From NCBI GenBank assembly GCA_017459865.1, contig JAFUCD010000008.1:73151-137150 (forward strand): a stretch of DNA of 64,000 nucleotides, given 5' to 3'. Made by a program: the position numbers and the translations under genes. Below, piece after piece: positions 1 to 8,525 of the stretch (positions within the stretch are counted from its first letter, which is position 1; each line of letters opens with the position of its first letter). This DNA comes from Oscillospiraceae bacterium (lineage in GTDB: Bacteria; Bacillota_A; Clostridia; Oscillospirales; Oscillospiraceae). The notes under the pieces are model-generated. The model searched no databases, had not been told where the DNA came from, and worked only from the letters and a program-made list of their open reading frames with translations.

Positions 1-80
1 AGCACGGCGAGTGCGTTTTTGATGATAAACTTCTGCTGATTTGTCGGTTGCAATACGGTCCACTTCTTATCGTCTGATTA

Positions 81-117
81 CAAGGGGGAAAAGCCGCAAA
101 GCGCCTTTTCCCCCTTG
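81..117. terminator. Strong hairpin at the 3' end of tRNA-Leu
   Basis: A perfect 13-bp inverted repeat (81-93 with 105-117) with a further small CGC/GCG stem inside the loop. It begins inside the encoded CCA of tRNA-Leu. No clear T-run follows on the minus strand, so it may be a processing or termination hairpin. The first 80 bases of the window show no recognisable gene. Confidence 0.5.
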
Positions 118-198
118 GTGCGGGTAACAGGGGTCGAACCTGCACGGTTGCCCACCAGAACCTAAATCTGGCATGTCTACCAATTCCATCATACCCGC
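116..198 (-). tRNA. tRNA-Leu (anticodon TAG)
   Basis: Read on the minus strand, a 7-bp acceptor stem GCGGGTA pairs with TACCCGC. The anticodon stem CCAGA/TCTGG holds the loop TTTAGGT, giving anticodon TAG. A T-loop GTTCGAC is present and CCA is encoded at 118-116. Confidence 0.95.
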
Positions 199-215
199 TT
201 ATTTGAATGCATGAT

Positions 216-244
216 ATTTTACCATAGTTTTTCGTGGTTGACAA
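216..244 (-). promoter_or_regulatory. SigA promoter of tRNA-Leu
   Basis: On the minus strand TTGTCA (244-239) is followed after 17 bp by TAAAAT (221-216), placing the start about 10 nt before the tRNA. Its -35 overlaps the -35 of the divergent transporter promoter by five bases. Confidence 0.75.
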
Positions 245-266
245 GCGAAATGCGCGTCTTTATAAT
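238..266 (+). promoter_or_regulatory. Consensus SigA promoter of the EamA transporter
   Basis: TTGACA at 238-243, a 17-bp spacer, and TATAAT at 261-266, both perfect. The predicted transcript starts near 273, so the upstream ATG at 211 cannot be the translation start of the transporter. Confidence 0.9.
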
Positions 267-297
267 ATGGATATTCACGCTTAAAGAGTTGATGCAA

Positions 298-1179
298 ATG
301 AAGAAATATGTTTTCGCCGTGCTCGCGGCGGGCACGCTTTGGGGGACGATGGGCTTTTTCACGCGCACGCTCGCGGGGATGGGCATCGGTTCCACCGGCG
401 CCATTCTGGTGCGCTGCGCGTTCGCGGCGGTGCTGTTCGCGCTGACGCTGCTCGTGACGGACCCAAAGCAGTTTCGCGTTGCGCCGCGGCACTTCTGGTG
501 CTTTTTCGGCAGCGGCGTGTGCAGCCTGCTGTTTTTCACCTATTGTTATTTCAACGCCATCGCCATCATGGATCTCTCGACCGCGGCGATCCTGCTTTAC
601 ACCGCGCCGTCGATCGTCATGATCCTGTCGCTGATCCTGTTCCGCGAGCGCATCACGGTGAAAAAGGTCGTCGCGCTCGTGCTCGCCTTTGCCGGGTGCT
701 GTCTCGTGTCCGGCATCACGGGCGGCGCGCGGAGCATCTCGGTGCAGGGGCTGCTGTTCGGGCTCGGCTCCGGCGTCGGGTACGCGCTCTACAGCATCTT
801 CGCCCGCTTCGCGCTCGACAGAGGCTATTCCAGCAACACGATCAATTTCTATTCCTGCCTCCTCGCGGCGGTCGGCACGGCGCTGATCTGGGACCCCGCG
901 CCCGCGGTGCAGGCGATGTTCGCCGGGTGGGGCAGCTTCGGCTTTTGCGTGCTCGCGGGGCTCGTGACCTGCTATCTGCCGTATCTGCTCTACACCTACG
1001 GTCTCACTGGGCTGGAGACCGGCAAGGCGTCGATCCTCGCCTCGGTCGAGCCGGTCGTGGCGACGCTGGTCGGCATCCTCGTCTTCGCCGAGAAGCCCAC
1101 GCTGATTGCGGCGATCGGCATCGTGCTGGTCCTCGCGGCGGTCGTGCTGCTGAATGTGAAGGAACGAAAAACCGCATAA
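298..1179 (+). CDS. EamA family (drug/metabolite superfamily) transporter
   Basis: Inner-membrane carrier of about 293 residues, the usual size of a ten-helix EamA protein built from two five-helix repeats. The N-terminus (MKKYVFAVLAAGTLWG) begins with the first helix, and the second repeat carries the EPVVATLVG-type motif near the C-terminus. The substrate cannot be read from sequence; family members export amino acids or other small metabolites. The frame is open from 211, but the promoter predicts a transcript start near 273, so translation begins at ATG 292 or 298; 298 is better placed relative to an AAAGAG sequence. It is a single-gene unit ending at a hairpin shared with the converging flippase gene. 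Confidence 0.85.
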   Translation: MKKYVFAVLAAGTLWGTMGFFTRTLAGMGIGSTGAILVRCAFAAVLFALTLLVTDPKQFRVAPRHFWCFFGSGVCSLLFFTYCYFNAIAIMDLSTAAILLYTAPSIVMILSLILFRERITVKKVVALVLAFAGCCLVSGITGGARSISVQGLLFGLGSGVGYALYSIFARFALDRGYSSNTINFYSCLLAAVGTALIWDPAPAVQAMFAGWGSFGFCVLAGLVTCYLPYLLYTYGLTGLETGKASILASVEPVVATLVGILVFAEKPTLIAAIGIVLVLAAVVLLNVKERKTA

Positions 1180-1183
1180 CAAA

Positions 1184-1218
1184 ACCGCTTGCGGCGATGA
1201 GGGCTGCAAGCGGTATTT
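1184..1218. terminator. Bidirectional terminator between the transporter and flippase
   Basis: Stem 1184-1192 with 1206-1214 (ACCGCTTGC/GCAAGCGGT), flanked by AAAA on the left and ATTTT on the right, between two converging genes. Confidence 0.75.
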
Positions 1219-2736
1219 TCAGCGCCGGAGGCGCTTTATGAGCGTATCGCGGAGGGTGCGGTATGCGTCTGTGCGGCGGTAGGCGAGCCAGAAGATGGCG
1301 TTCGGCAGCACCGCGCAGATCAGAAGCTTACCGAGGAAGGGCAGCAGCCCCGTGTCGGGCAGCAGCGCGCAGGCAAGCCACGTGACGCCCCCGGCGGCGA
1401 GCGTGAGCAGGGTATTGAGCGCATAGCGCAGGAAATAGCCCCGCACCGGGGCGCGGAAGCCGTGCTTGAAGAGCATGTACGGCTCGACCCAGAGACAGGT
1501 CGTGACCGTGCTCACGAACGTGCCGATGAAGATGCCGAGGATGCCGAGCGGCCGCGCCAGCACGATCGACACGACGAGGTTGATGAGCGCCTCGAACACG
1601 GCCTTGTAGCGGTCGTACCAGTAAAGTCCCATCGCGTCGCGGTAGGTGAGCACGCTCTGACGCATGCCGGTGATATAAAAGTTCGCCGCGATGATGAGTA
1701 CCAGCTCCATCGGGAAGAGATATTCCCGCGTCAGCCACACCGAGCCGATGAAGTGATTCAGCAGGACCACGAGACAGATCGCGCTGAAGCCATAGAGCCA
1801 GCGCCCGAAGAGATCCACGCGCCAGAAGACCTCCCGCGCGCGGGTCTTGTCTTCTTCGGCGCAGAGATTGCCGACGCTCGCCGTCAGCGACCGGAACACG
1901 AGCAGATACGCCGTCGTGAGTCCGGACGTGATCATGACGTAGTTGGAGTAGACACCCACGGACACCGCGCCGACGAAGAGCGCGATCAGCAGGTTGTCGG
2001 TCTGGAAGACGACGACCGTGCCGAGCTTATGGATGAGCGTGGCGCGGATATTTTTGCTGATCTCGGCGCGCACCGCGCCCGGCAGCGCGGGCACGTCCCG
2101 GCGGCGCAGGAAGGGGTACATCCGGTCCGCCCTGCGCGCGAGCAGCACGTTGATCGCGAGCGTGGAGAGAAGCTTCAGCGCGAGATAGACATAGTAATTT
2201 TTCGTCAGCAGCAGGGCAGCGCTCTGCGCCACCGCGAGCAGCATCAGCGCCAGATTGCGGTACGCCGTGACGATATATTGCTTCTGGTCAGCCGTGATCA
2301 GGCTCTGCTTGTACACCAGCACATACGACAGCGCCGAGTCCAGCACGAACAGCAGATAGATGAGGCGGATGTGCGCGATGTCCGGCAGGTCGTGCGTCAG
2401 GTACGGCAGCAGCGGCGTGAGCGCCGCGCCCAGCAGAGCGATCACGAGCGCGATCACGCGGTAGAACCGCCGGTAGAGCGCCATGAGCGACAGCAGCAGG
2501 TCCTCGTCGTGCTCCGCCAGGGGCTTGTACATGCTGTAGGTGATCGCCGTGCCGACGCCCAGCTCCGCGATGGAGAGCATAGAGAGGATGTTCGTGAACG
2601 TGCCGTTCAGCCCGAGATACTGCTCGGAGAGCACCATGACGAACACGCGCCGGGCGATGAAGTTCACGACGACGAGCGCGAGATTCAGCAGCGCCGCATA
2701 GCGCAGGTTGCGCAGGGAATTTTCGGTTCTGGACAA
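1219..2736 (-). CDS. Wzx-like polysaccharide flippase (MATE/MOP superfamily)
   Basis: Integral membrane protein of 505 residues with about 12-14 hydrophobic helices, last gene of the surface-polysaccharide operon. The start MSRTENSLRNLRYAALLNL fits polysaccharide-biosynthesis flippases, which move undecaprenyl-linked repeat units across the membrane. The frame is open further upstream (2832), but that would overlap the glycosyltransferase gene. A TTG at 2736 has AGGAGG (2750-2745) eight bases in front, so it is chosen as the start. A second flippase-type gene (MurJ family) lies in the same operon, so this one may serve the repeat unit and the other lipid II. That division of labour is inference. 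Confidence 0.8.
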   Translation of the reverse strand: MSRTENSLRNLRYAALLNLALVVVNFIARRVFVMVLSEQYLGLNGTFTNILSMLSIAELGVGTAITYSMYKPLAEHDEDLLLSLMALYRRFYRVIALVIALLGAALTPLLPYLTHDLPDIAHIRLIYLLFVLDSALSYVLVYKQSLITADQKQYIVTAYRNLALMLLAVAQSAALLLTKNYYVYLALKLLSTLAINVLLARRADRMYPFLRRRDVPALPGAVRAEISKNIRATLIHKLGTVVVFQTDNLLIALFVGAVSVGVYSNYVMITSGLTTAYLLVFRSLTASVGNLCAEEDKTRAREVFWRVDLFGRWLYGFSAICLVVLLNHFIGSVWLTREYLFPMELVLIIAANFYITGMRQSVLTYRDAMGLYWYDRYKAVFEALINLVVSIVLARPLGILGIFIGTFVSTVTTCLWVEPYMLFKHGFRAPVRGYFLRYALNTLLTLAAGGVTWLACALLPDTGLLPFLGKLLICAVLPNAIFWLAYRRTDAYRTLRDTLIKRLRR

Positions 2737-2803
2737 GCGCGGCGCCTCCTCTCTGACGACAATGGAAGGGCGCTGCTGCGTTTGCCGCGGCAGCGCCGGG
2801 TTT

Positions 2804-3790
2804 TTATCGGATGATTCGATCCTTGACGGCAAACAGCGCGCGGACGGCGCCGTAGCGCTTGTGCCGCAGCAGCCGCAGGATCAGCTTGTGCTGCGTGCTG
2901 AGCTGCGCAAGATACGGGCAGTCGGGATAGCCCGGGAAATGCGCGTCCATGTACTGCCGGAATTCCTCCAGCAGCGGATGACCGGGGTCGATCCTGAGCA
3001 CGCGCACCGAGGCGGCGAGCAGGATGTGATCGACCGCGAGGCGCGTGAATTCGTTTTGATATTGTTCCCACAACCCACGCGCGGAGAACCACGCCTCCAG
3101 ATCGTCGAACGCCTCGAGGATCTCGCGGTTGCGCGCGGCGTTGGGGTTTCGCGTGATGGAGCCCTCGCGCACGACATAGCCGTAATACGGCGCGTCCAGC
3201 GCGGCGATGCGCTCGGCGCAGGCGAAGAGCTTCGGTGTCGTGCGGATGTCCTCATACCAGACCCGCGCGGGATAGCGGATCCCGTGGTCGAGAAACAGCC
3301 GCCGCCGGTACAGCCGCCGCCACGCCGCAGGCAGGACCAGCAGCGTCTCGGGACGCTCCGCAAGCGACCAGACGCGGTCGGACGGAAGCTCGCCGCAATG
3401 ACGCTCGCGCTGCACGCCGTTTTTGTCCACCACGAAGCCGAAGTCGATGACGTCGGCGTCGGTCTCGTTAAGCTTCCTGCGCAGCGCCTGGAGCAGCCCC
3501 GGCAGGAGATAGTCGTCGCTGTCCACGAACAGGACATACTCACCGCGCGCGCGTTCAAGTCCCGCGTTCCGCGCGTCGCCGAGCCCGCCGTTGGGCTTGT
3601 GCAGCACGACCGTGCGGTCCGGCGCCTCGGCGGCGAGCCGGTCACACAGCGGACCGCTTTCGCCGTCGGTCGAGCCGTCGTCCACGAGCAGGATCTCATA
3701 ATCGTCGCCGCCCTGCGCCATGACGGAGCGGAAGCACGTCTCGAGATAGTCCTTCACGTTGTAGACAGGAATCACGATGCTGAACGTCAT
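2804..3790 (-). CDS. Glycosyltransferase family 2
   Basis: Cytoplasmic sugar transferase of 328 residues. The GT-A fold starts at once (TFSIVIPVYN), with the nucleotide-binding VDDGSTD at residues 36-42, NGGLGDARNAG around 67-77, and the metal-binding DSDD at 90-93. A C-terminal region of about 200 residues holds the acceptor side. The ATG at 3790 lies one base after the stop codon of the upstream ligase-like gene, so translation is probably coupled. The sugar donor and acceptor cannot be determined. Its position between a polymerase/ligase-like gene and a flippase supports assembly of a surface glycan. Confidence 0.85.
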   Translation of the reverse strand: MTFSIVIPVYNVKDYLETCFRSVMAQGGDDYEILLVDDGSTDGESGPLCDRLAAEAPDRTVVLHKPNGGLGDARNAGLERARGEYVLFVDSDDYLLPGLLQALRRKLNETDADVIDFGFVVDKNGVQRERHCGELPSDRVWSLAERPETLLVLPAAWRRLYRRRLFLDHGIRYPARVWYEDIRTTPKLFACAERIAALDAPYYGYVVREGSITRNPNAARNREILEAFDDLEAWFSARGLWEQYQNEFTRLAVDHILLAASVRVLRIDPGHPLLEEFRQYMDAHFPGYPDCPYLAQLSTQHKLILRLLRHKRYGAVRALFAVKDRIIR

Positions 3791-3791
3791 G

Positions 3792-5246
3792 TCATCCCTC
3801 GTTTCCCTTCGGCCGGAGCTGGACAAGGTAGTAGATGTACGCGAGGATCACGCTGAGATAAAACGACGCGTTCGGGCGCCGCAGCAGCCCCGCCGTGTGA
3901 TAGGCGTAGACCATCGCGAGCAGGAACGCCATGCCGAAGGCGCCCGCCTCCAGCGTGAAACAGCGCCGGAAGTCTTTCGCCAGCGCGGCGGCGATCCTGA
4001 CGATGAAGTACCCGAGGAACACGAGCATCAGCGCCAGACCCACACGCCCGTATAGGAAGTAAATGCCGTGGAAGTCGTTTTCCGCGTCGTAGTTGAAGCC
4101 GTCGTACGTCATGCGGCTGAGCTCGATGCCGAACCACTTTGACAGCGGCGGCAGCTCCTCGAGCAGCATCTCGCAGTAGACGATCTTCTGCTGCCGCGTC
4201 GCGGTGATGGCGGCGACGTCGCTTGTGTAGTGATAGCGCTCCATCACGCGCTCAACGCCGAAGCGGTCGCACAGCCCCTTGGCGTAAAAGCCGTAGATCA
4301 GCTCCAGCGCGTCGGGGTCCTGCGCCTGCGCTTTGACGTCCTCGGGGTCTACGGGCGTGAAGTCCTGCGGCAGCGTCGTGCCCTCGCGGAGCATGCGCGC
4401 CGAGTCGTCCTGCTTTGCGTACATGGAGGCGCTGTACTCCGTCTGGTGGCGCACCATGGGGGAGAGCCGGATGCAGCCGAAGCACACCGCGCCCAGCAGC
4501 GCAAGCGTGAGCAGGTATTTTCGGTTCACATTGCGGGTGATGAACGCCGTCAGCACCAGCCCGAGAAACGTTACGGCGATGGTCGCGAACGCCAGCCGCG
4601 TTCCGACGAAATACAGCTGCGCGTACACCGTAACCGCCGTGAGACAAAACAGCGGGTACACGCGCTTGCGATACTGCAGGATCAGCACGATCGGCGCCAG
4701 CATGCTCAGGATGCTGCTCTGCGCGTTCGTGGTGGCGAACCATCCAATCACACCGAAGCCGCTCTCGTCATAGGTCGAGGCAGCGGTGTGCGTCACGATG
4801 CTCAGCAGGACCGAGAGCGTGATGATCCAGTAGTTGACCATCAGCCCCTGCTCCAGCGTGCGGGCGCAGTACCGGTCGCGACGAAGGCAGGTGATCATGC
4901 AGAACGTGAACAGCGGCAGCTGCGCTACGCGCATGAGGTTGATCAGATCCGACCGCACGTCCACGTAGCCCGCCTGCGTACAGGCGATCACGTGCCCGAC
5001 CAGCAGTGCCAGCCCCGCTGCGAGCGCCAGCAGATAATACCGCCTGCGGCGCGAGAGGGCGAAGCCGACGACGCCGAAGCCGAGCATGACGGCGGCGCGC
5101 AGCGCGATGGACACCGCGTCCGGGATGCCGAGCGGCACGGACCAGTAGCTCAGGATGTCCAGCAGCGGCTGCAGCACGAACAGGCACAGCAGCGCGCGGC
5201 GCAGCCACGGTATGGGTTTGGAGGGGGAAACGGCGCGTTGCTCCAT
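3792..5246 (-). CDS. O-antigen ligase/polymerase-like membrane protein (copy 2)
   Basis: A 484-residue protein with about 11-12 membrane helices and a large hydrophilic loop in the C-terminal half, the architecture of Wzy/WaaL proteins. It is a clear paralogue of the protein encoded at 8522-9958: both share ENDFHG(I/M)YFLYG and LRRPNAS(F/V)YLSV near the C-terminus and QP(L/V)LD at the N-terminus. The frame is open further upstream; MEQRAVSPSKP at 5246 is chosen because it starts eight bases after the upstream stop with a GGAGTGA ribosome site. Family members polymerise or transfer lipid-linked glycans on the outer face of the membrane; which applies here is unknown. Confidence 0.65.
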   Translation of the reverse strand: MEQRAVSPSKPIPWLRRALLCLFVLQPLLDILSYWSVPLGIPDAVSIALRAAVMLGFGVVGFALSRRRRYYLLALAAGLALLVGHVIACTQAGYVDVRSDLINLMRVAQLPLFTFCMITCLRRDRYCARTLEQGLMVNYWIITLSVLLSIVTHTAASTYDESGFGVIGWFATTNAQSSILSMLAPIVLILQYRKRVYPLFCLTAVTVYAQLYFVGTRLAFATIAVTFLGLVLTAFITRNVNRKYLLTLALLGAVCFGCIRLSPMVRHQTEYSASMYAKQDDSARMLREGTTLPQDFTPVDPEDVKAQAQDPDALELIYGFYAKGLCDRFGVERVMERYHYTSDVAAITATRQQKIVYCEMLLEELPPLSKWFGIELSRMTYDGFNYDAENDFHGIYFLYGRVGLALMLVFLGYFIVRIAAALAKDFRRCFTLEAGAFGMAFLLAMVYAYHTAGLLRRPNASFYLSVILAYIYYLVQLRPKGNEG

Positions 5247-5254
5247 CGAGCGCG

Positions 5255-6988
5255 TCACTCCTTCACGGTGGATTTTCCTTTTGTGTCCCCGACGGGGAAG
5301 AGCCTTGCGAGCAGCGTGATCAGGATGCCGAGCGCAAGCCCGATCGCCGCGCTCAGCAGCGTGCGGTACAGCGACACCATAAAGTGCGCGCGCATGTGGC
5401 AGAAGGTGTTCGCGACCGAGGCAAAGCCGATGCCGCCGAGGATGCCGAACAGGCACGTCCAGACGCGGTTGTCGTGCGCGGCGAAAACGAACGCCGCGGC
5501 AATGGCGGGAAAGGCGATCAGAAATTCCTTCGTCCGCGGGCGATAGAGGACCGCGGTCTCGAGATAGTTGCGCACCCGCTGCTCCAGCGCGGGGACGGAC
5601 AGCATCCCGTCGCCGCTGCGCAGGATATACACCGCGCCCGCGACCAGGATCACGGCGGCGGCAGCAATCGTCTGCGAGCGGACGCGGCGGTCATCGCGCG
5701 GCAGCAGCGCGCGCAGATCCTGCAGCGGGCGGTTGCCCTTGCGGTGCAGGAACGTCCACGCCATCACGAGCGCGGAGAAGCCGTAGACGCCGAGCTGGCT
5801 GAGCTTGACGCCGCGGAAGATGCGCAGCACCAGCAAATACAGGCTCGTTGTCTGCACGGCGCTGATATATACGCAGCCCCACAGCACGATGGCAAGGCAG
5901 CTCAGAAGCGTGAGCGCGAACCTGCCCACCGTTGCGTGCTGTCCCGCGGGGGCGTCGTTCAGCCGCTTTGCGAGCAGCAGCACCGCGAGCGCGGGAAACA
6001 CCATCGCCGCGAGCAGGGCAAGGACCTGCATCTGCTGCTCGATCATGACGAAGGGGGCGATCACGCTCTCCAGCGCGAGCAGAGCAAAGAGCGCGGGATA
6101 CAGCCGCTTCCACTTGGGCGTGTAGATGAGAGACAGCACCAGCATGCCCGCCGCCATGACGCCGACGCCGCAGACCGCGAGCAGCACGGGGTTCATCTTG
6201 AACGCCGGGATCGTGGACGGAGCGCCGTAGGAGTAGCCGCCCGGCGCGATGCGCGTCAGCAGCGCCTGCAGCATTTGGGTGTATTCCTGCGGGGCTGTGA
6301 TGAGATGCGCGTCCTCGGTCGCGATCGCGCCGATCCAGAGCACGGACATGCCGCGGTCGACCACGGCGCGGAACATCATGTTCACCAGCTCCTCGGAGCC
6401 GGGATAGCCCAGCGCGCCGTATTTGAACTTGAACGCCGTGTTCAGCCAGAAGCACTTGGCGATGCTGCCCTTGAAGTTGATCAGGCGATAGTCGCGCGGG
6501 ATGAAGTTTGCCGTCTGCATGATGTTTTCCACCAGCACGAGCGTGCTGCCGGAGTCGATGATGGAGGGCAGGATCTCCTTTTGATCCAGCGTCTCGCGCG
6601 TGCGCTTCACGGAGGGACTTTGGCGCTGCATCATGAGCGTGTCGTATTTGTTTGCGAAGAAATAGACACCGCCGGTCGCCTCGCCGCCGACCTGCGCGAT
6701 CTCGAGCCCGGCGGCACGGATGGGACCGACGATCTCCTCGTCCGCCATCTGCTCGACCGGGACCAGCACCGCGTACAGCCCGCCGTCCTTCAGCGCGTCG
6801 AGCCATTCGGACTCCGGGATATCGGAGAAATAGCGCAGCAGCTCGATGTCCTCCCACGACATCACGACCGCGACCTGCTTTTGCGGCTCCTCGACGCGGA
6901 TGCGGAAGACCGTGAGCCAGAGCGCCGCGAGCGTGCACACCGCCGCGATCAGCGCGAAGAGGCGCGTGGCTTTCGAATATGCTTTCAT
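5255..6988 (-). CDS. DUF5693 family membrane protein
   Basis: A 577-residue protein. One N-terminal helix (about residues 7-27) is followed by a roughly 250-residue domain expected outside the membrane, then about eight helices in the C-terminal half. I recognise it as DUF5693, a Firmicute family of unknown function often near cell-surface polysaccharide genes such as csaB. The chosen ATG at 6988 has a GAGG ribosome site overlapping the end of the murJ-family gene, whose stop is at 6990. The extracellular domain may act on, or sense, a glycan, but this is inference from neighbours. No catalytic motif was identified. Confidence 0.65.
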   Translation of the reverse strand: MKAYSKATRLFALIAAVCTLAALWLTVFRIRVEEPQKQVAVVMSWEDIELLRYFSDIPESEWLDALKDGGLYAVLVPVEQMADEEIVGPIRAAGLEIAQVGGEATGGVYFFANKYDTLMMQRQSPSVKRTRETLDQKEILPSIIDSGSTLVLVENIMQTANFIPRDYRLINFKGSIAKCFWLNTAFKFKYGALGYPGSEELVNMMFRAVVDRGMSVLWIGAIATEDAHLITAPQEYTQMLQALLTRIAPGGYSYGAPSTIPAFKMNPVLLAVCGVGVMAAGMLVLSLIYTPKWKRLYPALFALLALESVIAPFVMIEQQMQVLALLAAMVFPALAVLLLAKRLNDAPAGQHATVGRFALTLLSCLAIVLWGCVYISAVQTTSLYLLVLRIFRGVKLSQLGVYGFSALVMAWTFLHRKGNRPLQDLRALLPRDDRRVRSQTIAAAAVILVAGAVYILRSGDGMLSVPALEQRVRNYLETAVLYRPRTKEFLIAFPAIAAAFVFAAHDNRVWTCLFGILGGIGFASVANTFCHMRAHFMVSLYRTLLSAAIGLALGILITLLARLFPVGDTKGKSTVKE

Positions 6989-6989
6989 G

Positions 6990-8525
6990 TCAACCCTCAT
7001 GCTTTCTGAATCTGGCGAAAATGAGCTGCAGCGCCTCGCGCTCTCGCAGCAGCCAGCACACGGCAATATAGATCGCGATGCCGAGCACGCCGAGCGCGAG
7101 GAAGATGAGCAGCACCGTGAGCTTGCCCGCCTCGCTGGAGTAGAGCGCCTTCGTCAGCGCCCAGAGGACGCCGGACATGACCGCCGCGGCGATCACGTTT
7201 TTCACGACGCGCGCGACGTTCAGCGTGCCGCTGTCGCTGCGGAAGAAGCACACGAGCGCGACCAGCCCGCCCACGGTGAGCGCCGCCGCCGTGACCATAG
7301 CGACCGACCCGCCGCTGCCGGAGGCGCGTACTACGGCGTTCAGCACAAGATCCATGCCCAGCACCAGCGCGTTGATGAGCAGCGGCGTGAGTGTCTTGCC
7401 CATCGTGTAATAGGCCTTGTTGATGAGATCCAACACGCAGAAGCCCGCCATGCCGATCGAGTACATGGCGAACACGCTGCTCGTCATGGCGGTGGACTCG
7501 GCGCTGAAATTCCCGCCCTCAAAGAGCACGTGGATGATCGGCACGGCAAACACCATGAACATCGCCGAAAACGGCAGGATCACGAACAGCGTGTTTTCCA
7601 CCGTCGTGCCGACGTAACGCTTATATTCGCGCGCGCTCACGCGGGAGTATTCCTGGTTGTATTTCGGGAAGAGCACGACGCTGATGCTGTAGATCAGAGT
7701 CGTCGCGACGGGGGTGAAGAGCTTGTCGGCGTAGTACACCGCGCTCACGGCGCCGTCGCCAAAGCGCGTCACGGTCGCCGAGTCCGCGAGATAGCACCAG
7801 AGGAAGATGCTCGTCGTGAACACCGTCACGACCGTCGTGCGGAAAAAGAGTCTGACGTCCGGATCGCGAAAGCGCAGCGCGGGATAGAAGCGGAACTTCT
7901 CCTGCACCCAGCTCGGGACCGTCATCGCGAGCTGCAGCACCCACGCGAGGCACACGACAAGGATGTAGGTGAGCATGTGCTCGCCGCGCGCGAACACCGC
8001 GAGGAACACGATCAACAGGATGTTGTACGGCAGACTCAGACTGCCCTGCAGCGTGTAGTGCTCCATGGACTGGAACACGGACACGAGCAGATAGATCAGC
8101 ACGATCAGCGGCAGCGTCAAGAGGCAGATCTGCAGATAGGTCCGCAGGGCGGAGGCGTTCGCGTCCGCGACGTTCAAAAACCGCGCCACGGGCGCAAGCT
8201 GCACCACGAGCGACAGCAGCGCCGTCAGCACCAGGCTCACGACCAGCGACACGCAGATCAGGTTGCCCGCCGTCCGGAAGGCGGCCTTGCGGTCCTTTTC
8301 CAGCTGCTTGGAGATGATCGGCACGGCGGCGACGCACAGGGCGTAGGCGACCGTGGTGAAGATATAGATCGTGTTGTTGTAGGCGATCGTATAGAGGTCG
8401 AAGGCAAGCGCGGTGCCGAACACGCGCGCCTGCAGCGCCTCGCGCACGACGCCGAGCACCTTCGTCAGCAGCGTGATCGCGATTACGAGCACGATCGTGT
8501 GTATGGTTCGTTTTTGCTGTTTCAT
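6990..8525 (-). CDS. MurJ/MviN-family lipid flippase
   Basis: A 511-residue protein with about 14 membrane helices, the usual size for MurJ. The N-terminus (ITLLTKVLGVVREALQA, then FDLYTIAYN) matches the conserved MurJ start with its basic residue pair in helix 1. MurJ moves lipid II to the outer face of the membrane for peptidoglycan synthesis; paralogues in polysaccharide operons may move other undecaprenyl-linked sugars. ATG 8525 overlaps the stop of the preceding ligase-like gene (ATGA), showing translational coupling. Because it lies inside a glycan operon rather than with mur genes, its substrate is uncertain, and I do not assign the symbol murJ. Confidence 0.75.
   Translation of the reverse strand: MKQQKRTIHTIVLVIAITLLTKVLGVVREALQARVFGTALAFDLYTIAYNNTIYIFTTVAYALCVAAVPIISKQLEKDRKAAFRTAGNLICVSLVVSLVLTALLSLVVQLAPVARFLNVADANASALRTYLQICLLTLPLIVLIYLLVSVFQSMEHYTLQGSLSLPYNILLIVFLAVFARGEHMLTYILVVCLAWVLQLAMTVPSWVQEKFRFYPALRFRDPDVRLFFRTTVVTVFTTSIFLWCYLADSATVTRFGDGAVSAVYYADKLFTPVATTLIYSISVVLFPKYNQEYSRVSAREYKRYVGTTVENTLFVILPFSAMFMVFAVPIIHVLFEGGNFSAESTAMTSSVFAMYSIGMAGFCVLDLINKAYYTMGKTLTPLLINALVLGMDLVLNAVVRASGSGGSVAMVTAAALTVGGLVALVCFFRSDSGTLNVARVVKNVIAAAVMSGVLWALTKALYSSEAGKLTVLLIFLALGVLGIAIYIAVCWLLREREALQLIFARFRKHEG

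Noticed and set aside
199..1209. Long minus-strand open frame opposite the EamA transporter
   Set aside because: Its translation is rich in Arg, His, Glu and Asp without any family signature, as expected for the antisense of a GC-rich membrane protein gene. The transporter has a perfect promoter and clear family motifs.
2769..2810. Hairpin GGCGCTG/CAGCGCC followed by GGGTTTTTAT on the plus strand
   Set aside because: It looks like a terminator, but only for plus-strand transcripts; both adjacent genes are on the minus strand and there is no plus-strand gene here.
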